Part shown: positions 1 through 6,036 of the stretch, in pieces
Position numbering within the stretch: the stretch's first letter is position 1
Layout: every line of letters begins with the position of its first letter
Source: Xanthobacteraceae bacterium
GTDB lineage: Bacteria; Pseudomonadota; Alphaproteobacteria; Rhizobiales; Xanthobacteraceae
Direction: 5' to 3'
DNA length: 6,628 nt
Assembly (NCBI GenBank): GCA_030043175.1
Contig: JASHYD010000577.1
Coordinates: forward strand, 1 to 6,628
Program-made: the position numbers and the translations under genes
Notes under the pieces: model-generated
Database searches by the model: none
The model's input: the letters and a program-made list of their open reading frames with translations, nothing else
What the model was told of the DNA's origin: nothing

Positions 1-1050
1 GGTTGCCGGATGGGTGATCAGGCTCTTGGCATCGCCCAGATTGTTGGTGATGTGCACAAGCTTCAGGGCGTTGAGAAAGCGGAACGCCCCCGGCTTGCCG
101 CCCGCCACCTCAAACGCCACCAGGTTGGACCCACCGCGCATCTGCTTTTTGATTGTCGCCGCCTGCGGGTGGTCAGCCCGGCCCGGATAGATAAGCCGGG
201 TGATCTTGGGGTGGCCAGCGAGGAGGTCCGCGATCGCGGCGGCATTTTGGGTTTGCCGGGACACCCGCAGCGCCAGCGTCTCCAGACCTTTGAGCAGCAC
301 CCAGGCATTGAACGGCGACATCGCCGGTCCAGTTTGGCGAAGCAGGTTATGGATATTGTCCTGGATGAACTTTTCCGAGCCCAGGATAACGCCCCCGAGG
401 CAACGGCCTTGGCCATCGATGTGCTTGGTCGCCGAATAAACGACGCAATCGGCCCCGAGCACCAGCGGAGACTGGTAGATCGGGGTCGCGAACACATTGT
501 CCACCACGAGGCGAGCCCCGGCGTCATGCGCGAGCGCGGCAATTGCCGCGATATCGAGAACCTCGAGTGTTGGATTGGTGGGACTTTCGATAAAGAACAC
601 TTTCGTATTCGGCCGGATTGCGCCGCGCCACTCATCGAGATCGAGCCCATTAACGAGCGTCGAGGCGACGCCGAACCGCGGCAGAAAGTCCTCTACCACC
701 CAGCGGCATGAACCAAACAGCGCCTTGGCGGCGATCACGTGATCGCCCGCCTTCACCTGTCCGACGATAGCATTGTGAACCGCCGCCATGCCGGTTGCGG
801 TGGCGCGAGCCGCTTCGGCGCCTTCGAACGCAGCCATCCGGCTCTCCAGCATGTGCACTGTCGGGTTCGAAAACCGCGAGTACTGGTAGCCCGGATCAGC
901 GCCGGTAAAGCGGGCCTCGCACTGCTCGGCGCTGCCGTAAACAAAGCCTTGCGTGAGGAACAGCGCCTCCGAGGTTTCGCCGAACTGCGAACGCAAGGTA
1001 CCGGCGTGGACGAGCCGCGTTTCGGGGTTGAGGTCGCGGGACACGGACAT
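1..1050 (-). CDS. metZ: O-succinylhomoserine sulfhydrylase MetZ (3' end beyond window)
   Basis: This cytosolic PLP enzyme of the Cys/Met metabolism family makes homocysteine directly from O-succinylhomoserine and sulfide, the transsulfhydrylation route to methionine. Reading from ATG at 1050 toward position 1 gives 350 codons without a stop. The family is usually about 390-400 residues, so roughly 40-50 C-terminal residues lie outside the window. Visible family features are an N-terminal TRLVHAGTLRSQFGETSEA stretch, the YSR phosphate-binding motif at 57-59 followed by FSNPT, the cofactor aspartate in VVDNVFATP (D184), and the PLP-binding lysine in YSATKHIDGQGR (K209). The start is supported by AGGAGG at 1061-1056, five bases before the ATG. 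The N-terminal sequence and the SAM-II leader favour MetZ over MetB or MetC. Expression is probably repressed by S-adenosylmethionine through the leader. Confidence 0.93.
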   Translation of the reverse strand, partial: MSVSRDLNPETRLVHAGTLRSQFGETSEALFLTQGFVYGSAEQCEARFTGADPGYQYSRFSNPTVHMLESRMAAFEGAEAARATATGMAAVHNAIVGQVKAGDHVIAAKALFGSCRWVVEDFLPRFGVASTLVNGLDLDEWRGAIRPNTKVFFIESPTNPTLEVLDIAAIAALAHDAGARLVVDNVFATPIYQSPLVLGADCVVYSATKHIDGQGRCLGGVILGSEKFIQDNIHNLLRQTGPAMSPFNAWVLLKGLETLALRVSRQTQNAAAIADLLAGHPKITRLIYPGRADHPQAATIKKQMRGGSNLVAFEVAGGKPGAFRFLNALKLVHITNNLGDAKSLITHPAT

Positions 1051-1070
1051 TGGGGCCTCCTTTGGCCAAC

Positions 1071-1107
1071 AAAAAACCCGGCCGAGGGAACCTTCCCAAA
1101 GACCGGG
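1071..1107 (-). terminator. Intrinsic terminator in the metZ leader (attenuator)
   Basis: In the leader RNA an outer stem CCCGG (1107-1103) with CCGGG (1081-1077) encloses an inner hairpin GGGA/TCCC around 1097-1086, and six T's follow at 1076-1071. This is a rho-independent terminator layout placed between the riboswitch and the metZ Shine-Dalgarno, so it would stop transcription before the gene. The stem has an internal loop, so its strength is uncertain. An alternative helix, GGCCGGG (1122-1116) with CCCGGTC (1107-1101), would exclude the terminator. Confidence 0.75.
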
Positions 1108-1114
1108 CTCGCGT

Positions 1115-1176
1115 CCCCGGCCTTTTAGCGATTTATTTAACGTGGCTGCAAGCCGGCCGGCTCAAATGACCACGGG
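1115..1176 (-). promoter_or_regulatory. SAM-II riboswitch aptamer
   Basis: The minus-strand leader of metZ matches the SAM-II (metA-type) aptamer. Helix P1 is CGTGG (1174-1170) with CCACG (1145-1141). The loop carries the U-rich TCATTTGA segment and TTGCAGCC. After P1 come the A/U-rich TTAAATAAAT linker and the near-invariant GCTAAAA (1129-1123). A pseudoknot helix can form between loop bases CCGGCC (1160-1155) and GGCCGG (1122-1117), six Watson-Crick pairs. SAM-II aptamers bind S-adenosylmethionine and occur mainly in Alphaproteobacteria ahead of methionine genes, which fits metZ directly downstream. The boundaries are approximate. Confidence 0.9.
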
Positions 1177-1185
1177 ATAACCAAG

Positions 1186-1214
1186 CTCATAGGCGTCGAA
1201 AGGCTTTCCGTCAA
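1186..1214 (-). promoter_or_regulatory. Predicted sigma70-type promoter of metZ
   Basis: On the minus strand a -35 box TTGACG (1214-1209) is separated by exactly 17 bases from a -10 box TATGAG (1191-1186). The -35 has the CTTGACG context common in alphaproteobacterial promoters. Transcription would start near 1180-1178, only a few bases before the first strand of the SAM-II aptamer. The prediction rests on sequence match and on this placement. Confidence 0.65.
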
Positions 1215-1387
1215 GGCGGCCATCAGATAAAGCCGAGACTTTCAGGTTGAGCTCCCTCGGTGCGAGCGCTCCGGATCGGCCCTGCCTACCCACCTCCACA
1301 CGGGCCGGACAGGGAGGGCTAAAGCGGGCGAGACGCTCGCTCGCGGTCCTTGCCCCGGCCGCGCGATCTTTTAAGCAGGACAGCGCC

Positions 1388-2494
1388 GTGTCATTGAATT
1401 TGCGTGCCGACGAAAAAGGCATCCTCCCCGATCGCCTGATTGCGGCGCTTGTCAAAGCCGGCGTTCTGATCCCGGCCAACGCGCTCGAGGACGATCAGAT
1501 CCAGCCCGCGAGCGTCGACCTGCGTCTCGGTGAGATCGCCTATCGGGTCCGGGCCAGTTTCCTGCCAGGGCCCGATTCCACCGTGGGGGAGCGCATCGAC
1601 GAATTGAAGCTGCACGAGATTGCGCTCGGCGACGGTGCCGTGCTGGAGACCGGGTGCGTCTACATCGTGCCGCTGATGGAAAGCCTGTCCTTACCGCCAG
1701 ACATCGCAGCCTCCGCCAATCCGAAAAGCTCGACCGGCCGCCTCGACGTCTTTACCCGGGTGATCGCCGACCGCACCCGCGGCTTCGATCGTGTCAATGC
1801 CGGCTACCATGGTCCGCTTTACGCCGAGATCAGCCCGCGTACCTTCCCGGTGCTGGTGCGCGAAGGGTCGCGTCTGTCGCAGCTGAGGTTTCGCCGCGGC
1901 CATGCGGTGCTGGCGGACGACGCCCTTGCGACACTGCATCGGCGCGAGCCCCTCGTCGATAGCGAAGCTCCAGACTTTTCCGACGGGGTTGCGGTCAGTG
2001 TCGATCTCGTCGGCTTCGGCCCGGATAAATTCATCGGTTACCGCGCCAAGCGCCATACCGGCGTCATCGATGTGGATCGCCGCGCCAGCTACGATATCGC
2101 CGAATTCTGGGAGCCGATCCGGGCCAGACATGACCGCAGCCTGATTCTCGATCCAGACGAATTCTACATCCTGGCGTCCAGGGAAGCCGTCCAGGTGCCG
2201 CCCGATTGTGCCGCCGAGATGGTGCCTTACGATCCGCTTGTCGGCGAATTCCGCGTCCACTACGCGGGGTTCTTCGATCCAGGATTCGGTTACGCGGGCG
2301 CAGGCGGGCGGGGGTCGCGCGCGGTGTTGGAGGTGCGTTCCCACGAGGTGCCATTCATTATCGAGCACGGCCAGATCGTCGGCCGGCTCGTCTACGAACG
2401 CATGTTGGTGCGGCCCGATGTGCTCTATGGCCGGAGCATCGGCTCGAACTACCAGGCGCAGGGCTTAAAGCTGTCCAAGCATTTTCGCGGATAG
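1388..2494 (+). CDS. dcd: 2'-deoxycytidine 5'-triphosphate deaminase, long two-domain form
   Basis: This enzyme deaminates dCTP to dUTP, feeding dUMP and thymidylate synthesis in the cytosol. The chosen start is GTG at 1388, giving 368 residues, because AGGA (1377-1380) sits seven bases upstream and the protein then opens in family style. An upstream in-frame ATG at 1247 would add 47 low-complexity residues and lacks support. Two DCD-like halves are visible. The first has QPASVDLRLG (39-48), PKSSTGRLD (112-120) and a GYHG..YAEI segment with E147. The second has a DPGFG motif (297-301) and VLEV with E315. Single-domain bacterial Dcd is about 190 residues, so this is the tandem form typical of Alphaproteobacteria. 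Serine 114, arginine 118 and E147 correspond to E. coli S111, R115 and E138 by motif. The gene diverges from metZ; no convincing promoter was found in the 200 bases upstream. Confidence 0.9.
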   Translation: MSLNLRADEKGILPDRLIAALVKAGVLIPANALEDDQIQPASVDLRLGEIAYRVRASFLPGPDSTVGERIDELKLHEIALGDGAVLETGCVYIVPLMESLSLPPDIAASANPKSSTGRLDVFTRVIADRTRGFDRVNAGYHGPLYAEISPRTFPVLVREGSRLSQLRFRRGHAVLADDALATLHRREPLVDSEAPDFSDGVAVSVDLVGFGPDKFIGYRAKRHTGVIDVDRRASYDIAEFWEPIRARHDRSLILDPDEFYILASREAVQVPPDCAAEMVPYDPLVGEFRVHYAGFFDPGFGYAGAGGRGSRAVLEVRSHEVPFIIEHGQIVGRLVYERMLVRPDVLYGRSIGSNYQAQGLKLSKHFRG

Positions 2495-2596
2495 CCCCAC
2501 GGCACGGGTTCGCCGGCACGGACCGGTCCGCCATCTTTCGGCTGTATTTTTATCGTGCCCAACTTGAGGTGCAGATGGACGTGAAGGAGATCAGCG

Positions 2597-3547
2597 ATGG
2601 GGGGACTGGGGAGAGTTGTTCACGTTGGCGCGGCGATCGGCGTCGCGCTCATGGCTACCCTCGCCATGCCGAGTTTGGCACGCGCGCAATCGACCCCCGC
2701 GGCGCAGAGCGAGGAGGCGCAGGCCGACGAGTTGAAAGCGGCGTGGATGGCCGGCGCGCGGGCCGCCACCGAGGGGCCGGCCGACATCACATTGATTGAT
2801 CAGGCGACCTTGAAACTGCCCGCTGGCTACGATTTCATTCCCAAGGCAGAGGGTGGACGCATCCTGCGGGCGCTCGGCAATACGGTGGGGGAATCGACGT
2901 TCGTCGGCCTGATTGTCGGCACGAAGCCAGGCGATGAGTGGATCGTTTCCACGCGCTTCATCAAAGAGGGCTATATCAAGGACGATGATGCCAAGAACTG
3001 GGACGCCGATGAACTTCTGACGAACATCAAGGAAGGAACCGCGCAAGCCAATAGGGATCGCGCTGACCGCGGTTTCCCGGAATTGGAAGTCGTGGGCTGG
3101 GTGGAGAAGCCAGCCTATGATTCGGCGACGCACCGTCTCGTCTGGTCGCTGCTCGCAAAGCAAAAGGATGATGCGGATACAGCCGACAACAACGTCAATT
3201 ACAACACTTATGCGCTCGGTCGCGAAGGCTATTTCAGCCTCAATCTGCTGACGAGTTCGAGCCGTGTCGATGCCGACAAGGACGCCGCGCACGAGCTGTT
3301 GGCCGCGCTCTCCTACACCCCGGGCAAGGGCTACGAGGACTTCAACGCCTCAACCGACCATATCGCTGAATATGGCATCGCGGCGCTGGTCGGCGGTGTG
3401 GTGGCGAAAAAGCTCGGTCTGTTTGCGCTGATCGGCGTTTTCGTGGCGAAATTTGCCAAGGTGATCGGTGTCGCGGCCCTCGCCTTCGGAAGCGCGGTGT
3501 GGAATTTCTTTCGCCGCAAGCCGAAGGGTGCCTCCACGAACGCCTAG
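2597..3547 (+). CDS. DUF2167 family membrane-anchored protein
   Basis: This is a 316-residue exported protein of unknown function that I recognise as DUF2167. The start is clear: AAGGAG (2584-2589) lies seven bases before ATG 2597. Residues 1-30 form a signal peptide ending in an ARA|QS-like cleavage site. The family core shows GYDFIPKAEG (77-86), a GLIVG segment with W115, then GYIKDDDAKNWDADELL (125-141), KEGT.QAN (145-152) and the LEVVGW.E.P.YD..TH (163-179) block. From about 256 to 304 the protein is strongly hydrophobic, enough for one or two membrane spans, followed by a basic RRKPKG tail that would stay cytoplasmic. The mature domain is therefore predicted to lie in the periplasm, anchored at its C-terminus. 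It is followed after 13 bases by the site-2 protease gene, probably on the same transcript. No enzymatic motif is evident. Confidence 0.88.
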   Translation: MGGLGRVVHVGAAIGVALMATLAMPSLARAQSTPAAQSEEAQADELKAAWMAGARAATEGPADITLIDQATLKLPAGYDFIPKAEGGRILRALGNTVGESTFVGLIVGTKPGDEWIVSTRFIKEGYIKDDDAKNWDADELLTNIKEGTAQANRDRADRGFPELEVVGWVEKPAYDSATHRLVWSLLAKQKDDADTADNNVNYNTYALGREGYFSLNLLTSSSRVDADKDAAHELLAALSYTPGKGYEDFNASTDHIAEYGIAALVGGVVAKKLGLFALIGVFVAKFAKVIGVAALAFGSAVWNFFRRKPKGASTNA

Positions 3548-3560
3548 GTGCTGAGCTCCG

Positions 3561-4283
3561 ATGAAACTAGCGCTGCTGCTGCTGTCGGGCCTCAAATGGG
3601 GTAAGCTCGCCACGACCGGGGGCACCATGCTGCTCTCGCTCGCCGTCTACGCAACGATATGGGGATGGCCCTATGCGGCCGGATTCATCGCGCTCATGTT
3701 CGCGCATGAGATGGGGCACTACGTGGCGGCCCGGCAGTGCGGGCTCAACGTCAGCGCGCCGGCCTTCATTCCATTTGTCGGCGCCTGGATAAACCTGAAA
3801 GAGCAGCCCCGCGATGTCAGGACCGAGGCCTACGTGGCGGCGGCAGGCCCGCTGGTGGGCACTGTTTCGGCGGTTGCGGTCTACCTCTGGAGTCGATGGA
3901 CCGGCAGCACGCTCCTGCTGGCGATCGCCTATGCGGGGCTGTTTCTCAACCTCTTCAATCTGTTACCGGTCTCGCCGCTCGACGGCGGACGGATCACGGC
4001 GATCATCAGCCCGCGCGTCTGGTTGATCGGGGCCCCGGCGATGCTAGCCGTGCTGCTCTATCGCCCCAGTCCGGTCCTCGCGATCATTGCCATCATTGCG
4101 TTCCCGCAACTGATCAAGGCCTGGAAATACGACCCCAAGGCACCGGAAAACCTCGCCTATTATGGTGTTCCGTTGCAAACCAAGCTCGAGTATGGCGGCC
4201 TTTATCTGGCGTTGACGATCTATCTTGGCGTGATGACGTTCGAGGTGCATGAAATGCTAGGCACAGTGGGCCACCTCAGGTGA
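3561..4283 (+). CDS. Site-2 protease family (M50) intramembrane zinc metalloprotease
   Basis: This compact 240-residue polytopic membrane protein belongs to the M50/site-2 protease family, whose members cut substrates within or near the membrane. The zinc site is intact: HEMGH at 49-53 (ligands H49 and H53, catalytic E50) inside a hydrophobic segment, and the third ligand D141 in NLLPVSPLDGGR (133-144). Further hydrophobic segments lie near 20-47, 90-110, 117-137, 153-182 and 213-229. There is no PDZ domain, unlike RseP, so it resembles the minimal core proteases. The ATG at 3561 keeps the LKWGKL..TGGTM stretch; its ribosome binding site is weak (possible AGGTG at 3546-3550), consistent with translational coupling to the gene ending 13 bases upstream. 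The substrate is unknown; the adjacent DUF2167 membrane protein is a candidate by context only. Confidence 0.9.
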   Translation: MKLALLLLSGLKWGKLATTGGTMLLSLAVYATIWGWPYAAGFIALMFAHEMGHYVAARQCGLNVSAPAFIPFVGAWINLKEQPRDVRTEAYVAAAGPLVGTVSAVAVYLWSRWTGSTLLLAIAYAGLFLNLFNLLPVSPLDGGRITAIISPRVWLIGAPAMLAVLLYRPSPVLAIIAIIAFPQLIKAWKYDPKAPENLAYYGVPLQTKLEYGGLYLALTIYLGVMTFEVHEMLGTVGHLR

Positions 4284-4305
4284 GGCAACCGTTGGTTAGA
4301 TCGGG

Positions 4306-4322
4306 GCGCGGCTGTTCCGCGC
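4306..4322. other. GC-rich hairpin downstream of the protease gene
   Basis: A perfect six-base inverted repeat, GCGCGG (4306-4311) and CCGCGC (4317-4322) with a CTGTT loop, lies 23 bases after the protease stop codon. It could help end the DUF2167-protease transcript, but no T-run follows on the plus strand, so it is not a classical intrinsic terminator. Confidence 0.35.
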
Positions 4323-4360
4323 ATGGAACCGCAGGTGTCTCGGAGGAGGCGTCGTGGGGG

Positions 4361-4388
4361 TGGACCGTGCGCCGGTTTGGTGTAGGCT
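4361..4388 (+). promoter_or_regulatory. Possible promoter of the tRNA-Gly gene
   Basis: A TGGACC (4361-4366) resembling a -35 box and a TAGGCT (4383-4388) resembling a -10 box are 16 bases apart, ending ten bases before the mature tRNA 5' end. Both boxes are imperfect. The position suits a tRNA promoter with a very short leader, but the call is tentative. Confidence 0.3.
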
Positions 4389-4398
4389 GCCGCTATTG

Positions 4399-4472
4399 GC
4401 GGGCGTAGTTCAATGGCAGAACGGCAGCTTCCCAAGCTGCATACGAGGGTTCGATTCCCTTCGCCCGCTCCA
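4399..4472 (+). tRNA. tRNA-Gly (anticodon CCC)
   Basis: A full cloverleaf can be drawn. The acceptor stem GCGGGCG (4399-4405) pairs with CGCCCGC (4462-4468). The D stem is GTTC/GAAC (4408-4411 and 4419-4422). The anticodon stem is GCAGC/GCTGC (4424-4428 and 4436-4440) with loop TTCCCAA, giving anticodon CCC at 4431-4433, which reads GGG glycine codons. The T arm is GAGGG-TTCGATT-CCCTT. The discriminator base is T4469 and the CCA end (4470-4472) is encoded. All stems pair, so the gene appears functional despite the neighbouring integrase. Confidence 0.96.
4445..4472 (+). other. Candidate attachment site: 3' half of tRNA-Gly
   Basis: Tyrosine recombinases of genomic islands commonly use the T-arm and 3' end of a tRNA gene as the attachment core. 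Here a tyrosine recombinase gene ends 120 bases past this tRNA and points toward it, which is the standard arrangement. I found no second copy of this segment within the window, so the other boundary would lie outside it or has been lost. The exact core limits cannot be set from this sequence. Confidence 0.4.
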
Positions 4473-4473
4473 C

Positions 4474-4479
4474 TTTTTT
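4474..4479 (+). terminator. T-run ending the tRNA-Gly transcript
   Basis: Six T's begin two bases after the encoded CCA. The stable acceptor and T-arm helices of the tRNA just upstream could act as the hairpin part of an intrinsic terminator. No separate hairpin is present between the tRNA and the T-run. Confidence 0.45.
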
Positions 4480-4512
4480 CGACAACCGGCTGGCGGCGTT
4501 TCGACAGAAATG

Positions 4513-4526
4513 GGAACAGATGTTCC
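4513..4526. repeat. Perfect dyad GGAACA-GA-TGTTCC
   Basis: A six-base inverted repeat with a two-base centre lies between the tRNA and the integrase stop codon. It could be a protein-binding site, for example for an accessory recombination factor, but nothing shows which protein. It has the GAAC-N4-GTTC shape of Gram-positive LexA boxes, not the GTTC-N7-GTTC direct repeat known from Alphaproteobacteria, so I do not call it an SOS box. Confidence 0.35.
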
Positions 4527-4592
4527 GCGCCAGCTTCATCGCGCGCCTCCGCTGGCAGCCCCGAAAAGGTCGAGCTGGGGTGGGCTGTCCGG

Positions 4593-5918
4593 TTACGCCG
4601 GCGCCGGGCGATTAGCGCGGCGCTTCATCGTGGCGTCGACAATCTGCTTCTGGGTCCGCTTCACGTAACGGGTCAGTACCTTCGCGCTCTTGTGGCGGGA
4701 AACGGCGCGGATCTGCGCGTCAGTCAATTCGCTGTCGCCGAGCTCGGTTAGGCCGCCGTGGCGGAACGATGTGAATGTGATCAATGGATCGATGCCGGCG
4801 GCACGAAGTACCGGCCGCAGCTTTACGCCCACATAGTCGATCTGGCCCGCGCGCATTGCCCACGGCATCGGTACGCCGGCCTTTTGGTCGACCCAGTCGC
4901 GCAGGAAGAACAGCCCGTTGCCGATCCGATTGCCGTACGCCGCGTCCATGCGTGCCATCAGCTCCGGAAACAATGCCGCGCCACCGCTGTCGAACAGGGG
5001 GATCCACACCTCTTCGCCTGTCTTAGGGTGCACAATCAGAACTTCATTCGGATGTTTCTACGGCCGGTAGTGCTCCAGCTTGAACGCTGTGAAAATGTGT
5101 TCTTCTCGCTGGAGCCATTCCCATGTCAACATCAGCGCGGTGCCGAGCGACGGCAGGCCCATGGCGTCGGCCTGGGCGATCGCGGCGAGCAAATCCCCAT
5201 AGCTCGCCGCCTCGACCGGTTTGGTGCGTGAGACGAGGCCCATCTCGGCGAACGGATTGGCGGCCGGTACGTATTTCGGGTGCAGGCGCCTCACGATGTT
5301 CCAGGCCGTGCGGGAGGATTTCATCGCATGGTTGACCGTGGTGCGGCGCTCGGCATAGAGCGGCTCGCCGCTCGTGACGTGCGGCGACGGTCCGTCCAGC
5401 AGCTGCGGGACCGGGTTGCCGGCCTCATCGCGCAGCGGCAGCAGCTTCTTGTAAAGCTTGTCGACGGCCGCGGCGTCGATGGACGGAAGCATCGCTTCAC
5501 CAAACCTGCGACCGCTCTTGCGGACATGATCCCGAACCAGCCGAAAGCCCTGTTCGTGAAGCCGCTTCACCTTGCGTCCAAGCGCCTTGTAGCGGTCGGT
5601 CTCCCGATAGATCGCGAACAGCCAGTCGAGCGAGCCGTGCTGAACGCCTTTCGCTGGCAGGAGATCGCCGGCGCCACGCGCACGCCACGCCTCGAACAAG
5701 GGCAGCAGCACCAACTCGGCCCGCTTCACCGCCGTATCGTAGTCGGTGCCAAGCGCTTCGACCGCGACAGGACACGGCCCGCGGTCATCTTCCGCCTTCG
5801 GCTTGAGCGCCCACGTGGGCGGCTTGAAATAATAGCCCCAGCGTCCGTTGGCGAGCGGCACGCGGCAAGTGTACTTCGGAAGCGGCAAGGCACTGCGACG
5901 CTTTCCTTGATCCCTCAT
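4593..5918 (-). pseudogene. Tyrosine recombinase/integrase interrupted by an in-frame amber codon
   Basis: Phage-type integrases recombine DNA at an attachment site, here presumably the adjacent tRNA-Gly. The gene reads from ATG at 5918, which has AGGAGG (5929-5924) five bases upstream, to TAA at 4595-4593, 441 codons in one frame. A single TAG at 5060-5058 (codon 287) splits it into 286 and 154 residues. No frameshift is involved. Residues 1-260 look like N-terminal and core-binding regions, and the first active-site arginine is probably R271 in WLQREEH. Beyond the stop come SFRHGG (R386), SRHKS (H409) and the nucleophile Y418 in LTRYVK, with the usual nine-residue spacing from H409 to Y418. 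Position 383, normally histidine, is threonine. The first fragment alone lacks most of the catalytic site, so the enzyme is inactive unless the stop is read through. Confidence 0.85.
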
Positions 5919-6036
5919 GATCCCCTCCTCATCAGATATCATCCTCGAGACGCTCTGACACTGCGGGTGCCTCGCAAACGAGTCCGTGTCGGTCTGCAAT
6001 GAATTTCAGGCAGGCGTCGCGCGCCCACACTGGCTC

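Noticed and set aside
10..711. A 233-codon open frame on the plus strand.
   Set aside because: It lies wholly antisense to metZ, which shows clear family motifs and an intact frame. The opposite frame stays open because of GC-rich codon use.
1247..1387. A longer dcd start at the upstream ATG.
   Set aside because: The extra 47 residues are rich in Ala, Arg, Pro and Ser and unlike the family. GTG 1388 has a well-placed AGGA and gives the expected N-terminus.
1180..1387. A small gene or RNA in the metZ-dcd intergenic region beyond the metZ promoter.
   Set aside because: Only short weak hairpins such as GCGAG-ACG-CTCGC (1328-1340) are present, with no convincing coding start or RNA family pattern.
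1691..2368. A 225-codon open frame on the minus strand.
   Set aside because: It is the shadow of dcd, has no recognisable motif, and conflicts with the conserved deaminase sequence.
2591..3292. A 233-codon minus-strand frame across the DUF2167 gene.
   Set aside because: The plus-strand gene has a signal peptide, a strong ribosome binding site and family motifs; the minus frame has none.
4513..4526. A LexA (SOS) box.
   Set aside because: The dyad has the Gram-positive form, whereas alphaproteobacterial LexA recognises GTTC-N7-GTTC, and the site is at the 3' end of the integrase, not in a promoter.
4354..4751. Two overlapping plus-strand frames (104 and 112 codons) running through the tRNA.
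   Set aside because: They read through a complete tRNA gene and into the antisense of the integrase, with no family resemblance.
5919..5999. A longer integrase start at TTG 5999 or the ATG near 5942.
   Set aside because: ATG 5918 has a strong AGGAGG at five bases; the other starts lack a suitable ribosome binding site.
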